Shown: positions 18,878 through 27,194 of the stretch, in pieces | How positions within the stretch are numbered: the stretch's first letter is position 1 | Layout of the letters: each line of letters starts with the position of its first letter | Assembly (NCBI GenBank): GCA_965199815.1 | Contig: CBDATE010000033.1 | Coordinates: 124,001-188,000 of the forward strand | Reading direction: 5' to 3' | Length of the DNA: 64,000 nt | Source: Azotimanducus sp965199815 | GTDB lineage: Bacteria > Pseudomonadota > Gammaproteobacteria > Pseudomonadales > Azotimanducaceae | Made by a program: the position numbers and the translations under genes | The notes under the pieces: model-generated | What the model saw: only the letters and a program-made list of their open reading frames with translations | Databases searched by the model: none | Told to the model about the DNA's origin: nothing

Positions 18878-19567
18878 GTGGTTGAATATGCCACTTTCCG
18901 GTATGAGTTATCCAGCATGGTCAGATTGACACTGGGCAGGATTCGGGCGGCCGCCGCTGATTTCGCTGAAGTTCAGAACAGGCGCGATGATCCTGCCCTG
19001 TACGGAGTAACTGATGGCAAGGCGATTGGCACCTATCTCGAGCGCAGGTTCACCTCAGGTATGCAGGAGCGCTACACCTTCAAGGTGGGCAGTTCGTCAC
19101 GGGGAATCGATTTTCCTGATCTGGAGTTGGACATCAAGACGACGAGTGTTCGCCAACCTCAGTCGTCATGCCCTTTCGAGTCGGCGTACCAGAAGATTTA
19201 CGGGCTGGGCTACCACCTGCTTGTCTTTGTGTACGAGAAAACAGACGACGAGGTTGCCCGAATCGGGCGGCTACGGGTAATTCATGCGATCTTTGTTCAC
19301 AAGAGCCGCACAGCCGACTTCCAGATGACTCGTGGAATTCGTGAGATTATCGAGAATGCAGGCAATGAGGAGGACATTCAGGCATTCCTTCTGGACAGGA
19401 ATCTGCCGGTCGATGATGTGGAAGCGATGAACATGGCGCAGGCACTCCTGAGCGAGCCACCGCGACAAGGGTACCTCACCGTCTCCAATGCACTGCAATG
19501 GCGGCTCCAATACGGTCGCGCCATCGCGCAAGCGGGGACTGTGGACGGCATCCTGCGGATGCGTTGA
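18878..19567 (+). CDS. Type II restriction endonuclease (PD-(D/E)XK fold, probable)
   Basis: 229 residues from a GTG start; a shorter start at the ATG at 18918 is possible. A PD-(D/E)XK nuclease core is suggested by E54 (GTYLERRF), D78/D81 and D85-I-K87 in GIDFPDLELDIKTTS, followed by the SSCPFESAYQKIYGLGYHLL segment. The identification rests on this motif and on the methyltransferase gene that begins 2 nt downstream, the standard arrangement of a type II system. The recognition sequence cannot be deduced. It begins 6 nt after the ATP-grasp gene, so it may be read through from that operon. Confidence 0.78.
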   Translation: MVEYATFRYELSSMVRLTLGRIRAAAADFAEVQNRRDDPALYGVTDGKAIGTYLERRFTSGMQERYTFKVGSSSRGIDFPDLELDIKTTSVRQPQSSCPFESAYQKIYGLGYHLLVFVYEKTDDEVARIGRLRVIHAIFVHKSRTADFQMTRGIREIIENAGNEEDIQAFLLDRNLPVDDVEAMNMAQALLSEPPRQGYLTVSNALQWRLQYGRAIAQAGTVDGILRMR

Positions 19568-19569
19568 CC

Positions 19570-21111
19570 ATGGTTGGGCGCATGAAACGCGATATTCGGC
19601 AGTATGGAGATTTCCAGACCCCGCACCAGCTTGCCAGAGAGGTATGCGAGGTGCTCGTGCGTCGCGGCATATCGCCAGGGTCGGTGGTGGAGCCAACCTG
19701 TGGTCGCGGGACATTCCTGGAAGCGGCTGTCGAGCACTTCCCCTCGGCGCAGCGCCTGTTGGGGGTCGAGGTCAATCAGGCCCATGTTCGGGAAGCTCAC
19801 GCGCGCCTTGGAACCTCTGCCGAAGTTCTGCAGGGGGATTTCTTCGATACTGACTGGCAGTCGCTGCTATCACGCGCCCCGGAGCCGTTGCTTGTGCTGG
19901 GCAACCCTCCCTGGGTTACCAATGCGGAGTTGGGTACGTTGCAAAGCACCAATCTGCCTGTCAAGAACAACACTCAAGGGCTCGAGAGGCTTGATGCACT
20001 GACAGGCAAGTCGAACTTTGACATTTCCGAATGGATGCTGACAAATCAGCTCGAGTGGCTACGGAATCGCTCTGGTTGGCTTGCTGTGCTGGTCAAGACT
20101 TCGGTCGCGAGAAAGCTCCTCCGACAGGCCTGGCAGCGACACTACCCGGTCGGTCGAGCCGCCATCTACAGGATCAATGCCATGCGGCATTTCAAGGCAG
20201 CCGTCGAAGCGGGTCTTCTGCTTCTTCCGGTCTCTGTCGGAGAGCGCTCACTGGACTGTGATGTGTTCCACAGTCTTGCCGATGTCCATCCCCGGTCCAC
20301 CATCGGGTTTCATGATGAGGCTCTGGTATCTGATGTGCAGCCTTACATGAAGAATCGTGGTCTCATTGGAACAAACACCCGGTATGTCTGGCGCTCGGGT
20401 GTCAAGCACGACTGTGCCAAGGTTATGGAACTGTCAGCCGGGGACAGCGGCACCCTCACAAATGGTCGCGGCGAGAAGGTTGACATCGAGCCAGACAGTG
20501 TTTTTCCACTGCTCAAGAGTTCCGATGTGGCGAGGGGCCGGGTGCATAACAACCGATATGTGATCGTCACGCAGCGCAACATTGGGGAGGATACGGCCAA
20601 GCTGGCGGAATCAGTGCCGAGAACATGGCGCTATCTCGTTGACCATGCTGATACATTTGACGCGCGGCGCAGTGCGATTTACCGCGGAAAACCGCGCTTT
20701 TCGATGTTCGGAGTTGGTGCCTACACCTTCGCGCCGTGGAAGATTGCCGTGTCCGGCTTCTACACCTCGATCAACTTCACGAAGGTCGGCCCGGTGGAGG
20801 GCAAGCCGGTCGTGCTGGACGACACTGTCTATTTCCTGCCTTGCCAATCGGAGTCGGAAGCGGATTTCATTCAGGCACTTGTACGCTCCCGCCCCTTTGT
20901 CGAGCTTCTCGGTGCCCTGATGTTCGATGACGAGAAGCGTCCGGTCACCGCGGAACTCCTCAGGCGCATCTCACTCGAGCGGGTCGCACAACGCCTGCAC
21001 CTGATTGATCAGTACCGAGGTTACGCTGGCGAGGTTCAGCCGAACCAGCTGCAATTGACGTTGGTTCAAGCAAATTGCGCAGCGCCGAAAATCAGCGCAT
21101 CGTCAATTTAG
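19570..21111 (+). CDS. Type II DNA N6-adenine methyltransferase
   Basis: 513 residues from the ATG at 19570, placed 2 nt after the endonuclease stop; an ATG four codons later is also possible. The SAM-binding motif I is EPTCGRGTF (41-49) and the catalytic motif IV is NPPW (112-115), typical of N6-adenine methylases of the TaqI/Eco57I type. The opening QYGDFQTPHQLAREVC is also characteristic. The C-terminal about 250 residues probably hold the target-recognition domain. It protects host DNA from the upstream endonuclease; the specificity is unknown. Confidence 0.92.
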   Translation: MVGRMKRDIRQYGDFQTPHQLAREVCEVLVRRGISPGSVVEPTCGRGTFLEAAVEHFPSAQRLLGVEVNQAHVREAHARLGTSAEVLQGDFFDTDWQSLLSRAPEPLLVLGNPPWVTNAELGTLQSTNLPVKNNTQGLERLDALTGKSNFDISEWMLTNQLEWLRNRSGWLAVLVKTSVARKLLRQAWQRHYPVGRAAIYRINAMRHFKAAVEAGLLLLPVSVGERSLDCDVFHSLADVHPRSTIGFHDEALVSDVQPYMKNRGLIGTNTRYVWRSGVKHDCAKVMELSAGDSGTLTNGRGEKVDIEPDSVFPLLKSSDVARGRVHNNRYVIVTQRNIGEDTAKLAESVPRTWRYLVDHADTFDARRSAIYRGKPRFSMFGVGAYTFAPWKIAVSGFYTSINFTKVGPVEGKPVVLDDTVYFLPCQSESEADFIQALVRSRPFVELLGALMFDDEKRPVTAELLRRISLERVAQRLHLIDQYRGYAGEVQPNQLQLTLVQANCAAPKISASSI

Positions 21112-21147
21112 GATACACTTTCGCTTCCCCCGTACTGGAAGCGTTCC

Positions 21148-21849
21148 TTGGACATACTGTGTCTTGATCTTGAAGGCGTACTCGTGCCGGAGATTTGGCA
21201 GGGGGTCGCCGAGCGAACGCGAATCAAGGCGCTCGAGCAGACCACGCGCGATATTCCCGTCTATGACGACCTCATGCAGATGCGTCTCGAAGTGATGCGT
21301 GAGCATGATCTGCGCCTTGATGTGGTGCATGAAGTGGTCGCGGAGCTCGAGCCTCTGGAGGGCGCGCAAGAGTTCCTGCAATGGGCAAGGACACACTTTC
21401 AGATTGCCGTGGTCTCGGACACCTTCTACGAGCTCGCCCTGCCGCTGGTCGAGAAACTCGGCGCACCCATGTTGCTGTGTCACAGCATGCAGTCATCGCG
21501 AGGCCGGGTTACCGGTTATCAGCTTCGCCAGGATGACCCCAAGCGCCACGCGGTCAAGGGATTTCAGCAGATGAATTACCGGGTACACGCGGCCGGCGAC
21601 TCCTTCAATGACCTGAGCATGCTTGAACAGGCAGACTGCGGCTACTTCTACTCGGCACCGCCACGAGTCACGGCGCGCATACCGGGCTTGCCGTGCGCCG
21701 CGAATCACACCGAGTTGCGCGAACTCCTGACGGCCGCGTACGCCGCACCTGCGGCTGACCGTTGCACAGCAGAGCACGACCGCATCTCGTCGCGGGCAGC
21801 ATCCGATGCATCAACCCAATCCCCGTCTCCAACTGCACAGGTGGCTTGA
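21148..21849 (+). CDS. thrH: ThrH-type phosphoserine phosphatase / homoserine phosphotransferase
   Basis: 233 residues, TTG start with an upstream ggaagcg. HAD-superfamily enzyme: the nucleophile motif is CLDLEGVLVPEIW (D7, E9), then VVSDTFYEL, the Lys motif region DDPKRHAVKGF and the Mg-binding AAGDSFNDLSML. These match ThrH, which can dephosphorylate phosphoserine or transfer phosphate to homoserine. The last about 30 residues (after LLTAAYAAP) are a low-complexity tail beyond the usual length of about 205. It ends 1 nt before the prpB ATG, so it is probably the first gene of the methylcitrate operon, an unexpected position. Confidence 0.9.
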   Translation: MDILCLDLEGVLVPEIWQGVAERTRIKALEQTTRDIPVYDDLMQMRLEVMREHDLRLDVVHEVVAELEPLEGAQEFLQWARTHFQIAVVSDTFYELALPLVEKLGAPMLLCHSMQSSRGRVTGYQLRQDDPKRHAVKGFQQMNYRVHAAGDSFNDLSMLEQADCGYFYSAPPRVTARIPGLPCAANHTELRELLTAAYAAPAADRCTAEHDRISSRAASDASTQSPSPTAQVA

Positions 21850-21850
21850 A

Positions 21851-22738
21851 ATGGCGCTCACTGCCGGCAAGAAACTCGAGGCAGCGCTCGCCGCCGAGCA
21901 GCCGCTGCAAATCGTTGGCGCGGTTCATGCCTATGCCGCAATGCTGGCCGAGAGCGCCGGTTTTCGCGCGCTCTACCTCTCCGGTGCCGGCGTGGCCAAC
22001 GCTTCCTACGGCCTTCCGGACCTCGCCATGACGGGGCTCGAAGATGTCGTCATCGATATTCGCCGCATCACCGGTGCCTGCGATCTGCCGCTGCTTGTGG
22101 ATGCCGACACCGGCTTCGGAGGCGCGTTCAACATCGCGCGCACAGTGCGCGAATTCACGCGCGCGGGTGCCGCCGGCATGCACCTTGAAGATCAGGTCGC
22201 GGAGAAGCGCTGTGGGCACCGTCCCGGAAAGGCTATCGTCAGCGTGGCTGAAATGCAGGATCGCATTCACGTGGCGGTGGATGCCAAAACCGACGCTGAC
22301 TTCATGATCATGGCGCGTACCGACGCGCTTGCGGTGGAAGGGCTAGCGGCGGTGATTGCCCGTGTGCAAGCCTTCGAGGAGGCGGGTGCCGATGCCATCT
22401 TCGCGGAGGCCATGACGGATATCGGCCATTACGCCAGGGTCGTGTCGAGTGTGAATATTCCGGTGTTGGCGAATTTGACCGAGTTCGGGTTGACACCCCT
22501 GTTCACGCTGGATCAGCTGCGTGAACAGGGTGTTGCCATGGCGCTGTACCCGCTGTCGGCCTTTCGCGCCATGAACCAGGCAGCACTCACCGTCTTTCGC
22601 GAACTGCGCGAAAAAGGTACGCAAAGCGGCGTGCTGGACCTCATGCAGACGCGCGAGGCGCTCTACGAGGTATTGCGCTATCACGACTACGAAAACAGGC
22701 TCGATCAGCTGCTCGCCGAACGCACGGGGCGCAAGTAA
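21851..22738 (+). CDS. prpB: 2-methylisocitrate lyase
   Basis: 295 residues from the ATG at 21851, which gives the usual PrpB length; a longer reading from 21806 would overlap thrH. It cleaves 2-methylisocitrate to pyruvate and succinate, the last step of the methylcitrate cycle. The isocitrate-lyase-superfamily signature KRCGH is at 119-123 with catalytic Cys121, and the Mg-binding segment is VDADTGFGG at 83-91. First of prpB-prpC-prpD in order. Confidence 0.96.
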   Translation: MALTAGKKLEAALAAEQPLQIVGAVHAYAAMLAESAGFRALYLSGAGVANASYGLPDLAMTGLEDVVIDIRRITGACDLPLLVDADTGFGGAFNIARTVREFTRAGAAGMHLEDQVAEKRCGHRPGKAIVSVAEMQDRIHVAVDAKTDADFMIMARTDALAVEGLAAVIARVQAFEEAGADAIFAEAMTDIGHYARVVSSVNIPVLANLTEFGLTPLFTLDQLREQGVAMALYPLSAFRAMNQAALTVFRELREKGTQSGVLDLMQTREALYEVLRYHDYENRLDQLLAERTGRK

Positions 22739-22829
22739 CGGTGCACAAGCAACCGGGCGAGAGCCCGCACAGGCGCCCTGAAAGGCCATACATCAACTGC
22801 ACAGAACCCAGGTACGAGGAACAATAATC

Positions 22830-23960
22830 ATGGTGGACAACAAGGCACTTGGCGGCGCAGGTCTGCGCGGACAAACCGCGGGTGAGACGGCGCTCTGTAC
22901 CGTTGGCGAGACCGGCACCGGGCTCACCTACCGCGGATACGATATTTCCGATCTCGCGAGTCATACGGGTTTCGAGGAAGTTGCGCATCTGATCCTGCAC
23001 GGCGAGTTGCCAAACGCCGCGGACCTGCAGGCATTCACTGTACGCCTGCAGGCGCACAGAGAGCTGCCCGCAGCCCTCTGCGAAGTACTCGAGCGCATTC
23101 CCGCATCGGCACATCCCATGGATGTCATGCGCACCGGTGCCTCCATGCTCGGCAATCTGGAGCCCGAAGGTGATTTCGCCAATCAGCTCGAGGTCGCCGA
23201 GCGACTGGTGGCGGCTCTGCCGGGTATCATCATCTACTGGTATCGATTCGCGCATGAGGGGGTGCGTGTCGAAACCGCCTCCGATGCGGCTTCCACGGCG
23301 GAACATTTTCTCGGCATGTTGCACGGCACAGCAGATATCCCGGCGCTGCACACCAGAGTGCTGGATACGTCGCTGATTCTCTACGCCGAGCATGAGTTCA
23401 ACGCATCGACATTCACCGCCAGGGTGTGCGCCTCCACCCTTTCGGACATGCACAGCTGCATCACCGGTGCCATTGGCTCGCTGCGTGGGCCACTGCACGG
23501 CGGTGCCAACGAGGCGGCGATGGGTCTGATCGAGCAGTTTTCATCGCCCGAGGAGGCAATCGCAGGTGTCAGGGAGATGCTGGCGCGCAAGGATCTCGTC
23601 ATGGGATTTGGTCATGCTATCTATCGCACCAGCGACCCGCGCAACACGGTCATCAAGGCGCACGCTCTGGAACTCGCCGAGGCGACGGGAGAGCGTCGTA
23701 TCTACGATATTTCCGAGGCAATCGAAAAGCTCATGTGGGAGGAGAAGGCGCTGTTTGCGAACGCGGACTTCTTCCACGCCAGTGCCTACCATTCCATGCA
23801 CATCCCCACCAGGCTGTTCACACCCATTTTCGTGTGTTCGCGGGTCACGGGCTGGGCAGCGCACGTGATGGAGCAGCGCGCGAAGAATCGCATCATTCGC
23901 CCAAGTGCCGAATATGTCGGCCCGGAGCCTCGGCTCGTCACGCCGCTGGCGGGGAGATAA
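22830..23960 (+). CDS. prpC: 2-methylcitrate synthase
   Basis: 376 residues, citrate-synthase fold. It condenses propionyl-CoA with oxaloacetate. Visible signatures are the opening GLRGQTAGETALCTVGETG, the substrate-binding GSLRGPLHGGANEAAM, the catalytic region GFGHAIYRTSDPRN and CSRVTGWAAHVMEQR near the end. Assigned as methylcitrate rather than citrate synthase because of its length and its position between prpB and prpD. The 91-nt gap after prpB shows no strong terminator. Confidence 0.95.
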   Translation: MVDNKALGGAGLRGQTAGETALCTVGETGTGLTYRGYDISDLASHTGFEEVAHLILHGELPNAADLQAFTVRLQAHRELPAALCEVLERIPASAHPMDVMRTGASMLGNLEPEGDFANQLEVAERLVAALPGIIIYWYRFAHEGVRVETASDAASTAEHFLGMLHGTADIPALHTRVLDTSLILYAEHEFNASTFTARVCASTLSDMHSCITGAIGSLRGPLHGGANEAAMGLIEQFSSPEEAIAGVREMLARKDLVMGFGHAIYRTSDPRNTVIKAHALELAEATGERRIYDISEAIEKLMWEEKALFANADFFHASAYHSMHIPTRLFTPIFVCSRVTGWAAHVMEQRAKNRIIRPSAEYVGPEPRLVTPLAGR

Positions 23961-23964
23961 GCGC

Positions 23965-25410
23965 ATGTCCGCAAACGTTGATACAAACCTTCGTCCAGTC
24001 GCAGATGCTGAAATCCAGGCGATTGCCGATTATGTGATGACCCCCCCGGAGTTCAGCGAGGAGGCGTATCGAACAGCCCGGTACTGCTTGATGGACACCC
24101 TCGGCTGCGGCTTCCTTGCGCTTCGCTACCCGGCCTGCGCCAAGCATCTGGGGCCAATCGTGCCGGGCACACTGGTACCGAACGGCGCGCGCGTCCCCGG
24201 CACTCAGCATGAGCTTGATCCGGTCAAGGCCGCCTGGGATATCGGCTGCATGATCCGCTGGCTGGACTTCAATGACACCTGGTTGGCAGCCGAGTGGGGG
24301 CATCCGTCCGATAACCTTGGTGGCCTGCTTGCGGTGGCAGATTACGTCAGTCGTGGCCAGTCTCGTCGCGCCAAGGGGCCCATAACGGGTCGCGAACTGC
24401 TCACTGCCATGATTCAGGCACACGAGATTCAGGGCTGTCTCGCGCTCCTGAACAGTTTCAACAGGGTAGGGCTGGATCATGTCATTCTGGTGCGCGTTGC
24501 CTCCACCGCCGTGGTCACCCGCCTGCTCGGCGGCAGCAGGGAACAGGTCGTGGATGCCGTCTCCCATGCCTGGCTCGATGGTTCGGCGCTGCGCACCTAT
24601 CGCCACGCCCCGAACACGGGACCGAGAAAATCCTGGGCGGCCGGCGATGCTACCAGCCGCGCGGTACGTCTCGCCATGCTCGTACTGAAAGGCGAAATGG
24701 GCTACCCAAGTGCGCTCTCGGCCAAGGGTTGGGGCTTTTATGACGTGTCATTCAAGGGGCAGCCATTTGCCTTTCAGCGCGATTACGGCTGCTACGTGAT
24801 GGAGCACATCCTGTTCAAACTCTCCTATCCGGCAGAGTTCCACGCGCAAACCGCGGTCGAGGCGGCGGTGCAGCTGCACCCACAGGTGGTCGGCAGGCTT
24901 GACGAGATCAGTCGCATCGAACTCACCACCCACGAATCTGCCATTCGTATCATCAGCAAGCAGGGCGCGCTTGATAATCCTGCCGACCGCGACCATTGTC
25001 TGCAATACATGGTGGCCGTGGGTCTCCTGACCGGCGGGCTGAATGCGGATGACTATGAAGATCGGGCGGCAGCCAATCCGGCAATCGATCAGCTGCGCGA
25101 ACGCATGCAGGTCATTGAAGATGCGCGCTACAGTCGCGAGTATCACGAACCGGACAAACGCTCGATTGCCAATGCGGTACAGGTGTTCTTCAAGGACGGC
25201 AGCAGCACCGGAAAGGTGGCCGTCGAGTATCCGGTCGGTCACCGGCGGCGTCGGGACGAAGGCCTCCCGCTGTTGCTCGTCAAGTTTCAATCGAACTGCG
25301 CGACCAGATTTCCCGCTTCACAGGTCGAGTCCATCATGGATGCCTTCAGTGATGGTGCCCGCTTCGAGGCCATGTCGGTACCGGACATTGTCGATTTGCT
25401 CCTGATCTGA
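23965..25410 (+). CDS. prpD: 2-methylcitrate dehydratase
   Basis: 481 residues from the ATG at 23965, 4 nt after prpC. MmgE/PrpD family: CLMDTLGCGFLALRYPACAKHLGPIVPGT, MIRWLDFNDTWLAAEWGHPSDNLG and HAPNTGPRKSWAAGDATSRAVRLA are strongly conserved PrpD segments. It dehydrates 2-methylcitrate to 2-methylaconitate (or directly towards methylisocitrate with aconitase). No acnD/prpF and no prpR-type regulator is present, so a cellular aconitase must complete the cycle. It ends convergent with the bat operon, 31 nt away; no convincing terminator is seen there. Confidence 0.96.
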   Translation: MSANVDTNLRPVADAEIQAIADYVMTPPEFSEEAYRTARYCLMDTLGCGFLALRYPACAKHLGPIVPGTLVPNGARVPGTQHELDPVKAAWDIGCMIRWLDFNDTWLAAEWGHPSDNLGGLLAVADYVSRGQSRRAKGPITGRELLTAMIQAHEIQGCLALLNSFNRVGLDHVILVRVASTAVVTRLLGGSREQVVDAVSHAWLDGSALRTYRHAPNTGPRKSWAAGDATSRAVRLAMLVLKGEMGYPSALSAKGWGFYDVSFKGQPFAFQRDYGCYVMEHILFKLSYPAEFHAQTAVEAAVQLHPQVVGRLDEISRIELTTHESAIRIISKQGALDNPADRDHCLQYMVAVGLLTGGLNADDYEDRAAANPAIDQLRERMQVIEDARYSREYHEPDKRSIANAVQVFFKDGSSTGKVAVEYPVGHRRRRDEGLPLLLVKFQSNCATRFPASQVESIMDAFSDGARFEAMSVPDIVDLLLI

Positions 25411-25441
25411 ACTTGCCGGAATCCTCGAGAGAGCTCTCCGA

Positions 25442-27190
25442 TCAGCCGTACAGCGCTGGCAAGGCAGGCGAGCGGCTTCTTCCGAGCTGCTCGTGCCATG
25501 CCTTGCGAACCTCGGAGGCCGCCTCGCAAAGCGTTTGGGCGGAAGGCGAATCATCGCCTGCGTGTCGCGTTGCATCATCATAGAGCGCTGCCTCTGCATG
25601 TCTCAGGAGCGCTTCACATGCGCCGTAGCCACTTGCTTCGCGTGGCACCAGCCTGAGCCAGGCGCGTATCGCCAGGATGAGTGCTGCCTGACCCTGCGCC
25701 GCCTGCACCTTGCCGAAAGCCAGCGCCTCGGGGCTCTTCTCTGTCGCAGCAAGGCGGGTGAGATGCGCCCGTCCCGGCACACCCGATAGAACTGCGAGCA
25801 GAGTGCGCCGCAAATCGGGGCGCGCCGAGAGCAACCAGCCGCCTGCCAGCACCAGGCACAGGATGCCGAGTGTGGCATCGAGCCAGTCGAAGCCGCCTTG
25901 CCTGCGCTCTGGTACTTCCGGTTGCTCGCCGGGCAAGGCTTCCTCGGGAGTTGGCGTGACATCGCCGAGTGCGGCATCCGGGTTCGCCAGTATCTCGATT
26001 TCACGCTCGGCGAGGCGCGCCGTGCGCAACTGGTTGCCTTGCGTATCCCACCAGGTCACTTCGACTGCCGGCAGCGTGACAATACCCGCCTGGACGGGAA
26101 CGAGTGAATAGCGTTCGATGCGCTCGCCGCGTACCTGCCCGATAGCGAGTGTATCTTCGAGCCTCGGGCTTTCCGTGTAGCTCCTGATGGATGCCGGAAA
26201 GGTGAGATTGAGGGGAGCTACCTGCGAGGCCAGCGCACCCTCTACCGAAACCCGCACGTTGAAAGTGAGCGGAATGCCTACCTGTATCTGTGCGCTGTCA
26301 AAATCCGAATCGATGGACACCTTGTGTGCCGGCAGCCAGGGTTTGTTGGCCGGATATTCGGCGGGTGGCGGGCGAACTTCCAGTTCGGTTGGCCTTGTGC
26401 GTATCGGCAGGTCGAGCGGCCTGCCTTGTGCCAGATCAGCCGACTGTACACGCGCCATGACCTCCGCAACCGGGATGCTGAGCCTGCCGGGTTGATCAGC
26501 AACCAGCAGATATTCGTTTGCATACACGCCATAACGACGCCCGTTGCGTTCGACTTCGCCCGAGCGCGGCTCGCCCAGAGGCTGAACCGTAGCCCCTGCC
26601 ACATCGGGGATGCTGGGCAGATTGCCATGGATTTGTACGCCCGGGGCATACAACAGGCTTCTGGTCAGGTATATCAACTCTCCCTGATAGGGCGCTTCGT
26701 TCGATACTTCGAGTTCGAAGAATGCGCGCTCGGCGATGCGTCGCCTGGGTTCATCGCCAAGTGGCAGCACTTCGAGTTGCAGCGGTTGCGTACTCGCCTG
26801 ACCAAACTGGATGGGCGGGATGGTGATGCGCCCGGCTCGTTTCGGTCGCAAAGTGAGCTTGAGCAGATTCTCGGCGACCTGAATACGTCCGTTGACAATC
26901 TGCACGGAATTCTGGGTGGAGCTCCCGACAACCTCGAAATCCTGTTCAAGCGGACTGATATCAGGCGAAGCTTCGCTGCTGCCGGATATCAGCAACACGA
27001 CCGTCTCGTATTCGAAGATTTGCGAACTGCTCAGGCTCGCGCTGGCCGCTTCGAGTCGCGCGGGTGCCATCCACAGGATGCAGGCAAGCATCAGGGCGAC
27101 TGCCAGGCGGACAGCGACCTCGCGCGCCTGCGGCGCAAGACCCCGGCACCACGGCGGTTCGACGCACAGCATTGGGCTCGTCCTCACCAT
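25442..27190 (-). CDS. BatD-family (aerotolerance) membrane protein
   Basis: 582 residues from the ATG at 27190, 4 nt after the BatB-BatC stop; longer readings upstream run antisense-like through the previous gene and are not credible. Signal peptide (LAVALMLACILWMAPARLEA), a long extracytoplasmic beta-rich region (about 50-450) with the BatD/oxygen-tolerance pattern (FEVVGSSTQNSVQIVNGR; ELTYLTRSLLY-like ELIYLTRSLLYAPGVQIHG), a transmembrane helix near LDATLGILCLVLAGGWLL and a cytoplasmic tail of about 120 residues. It is the last gene of the MoxR-DUF58-DUF4381-BatA-BatBC-BatD operon. Exact function unknown; Bat systems are associated with envelope or oxidative stress. Confidence 0.9.
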   Translation of the reverse strand: MVRTSPMLCVEPPWCRGLAPQAREVAVRLAVALMLACILWMAPARLEAASASLSSSQIFEYETVVLLISGSSEASPDISPLEQDFEVVGSSTQNSVQIVNGRIQVAENLLKLTLRPKRAGRITIPPIQFGQASTQPLQLEVLPLGDEPRRRIAERAFFELEVSNEAPYQGELIYLTRSLLYAPGVQIHGNLPSIPDVAGATVQPLGEPRSGEVERNGRRYGVYANEYLLVADQPGRLSIPVAEVMARVQSADLAQGRPLDLPIRTRPTELEVRPPPAEYPANKPWLPAHKVSIDSDFDSAQIQVGIPLTFNVRVSVEGALASQVAPLNLTFPASIRSYTESPRLEDTLAIGQVRGERIERYSLVPVQAGIVTLPAVEVTWWDTQGNQLRTARLAEREIEILANPDAALGDVTPTPEEALPGEQPEVPERRQGGFDWLDATLGILCLVLAGGWLLSARPDLRRTLLAVLSGVPGRAHLTRLAATEKSPEALAFGKVQAAQGQAALILAIRAWLRLVPREASGYGACEALLRHAEAALYDDATRHAGDDSPSAQTLCEAASEVRKAWHEQLGRSRSPALPALYG

Positions 27191-27194
27191 GTCC

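Noticed and set aside
25411..25441. Hairpin gagagctctc between prpD and the bat operon as a terminator
   Set aside because: The stem is short and no T-tract follows on either strand.
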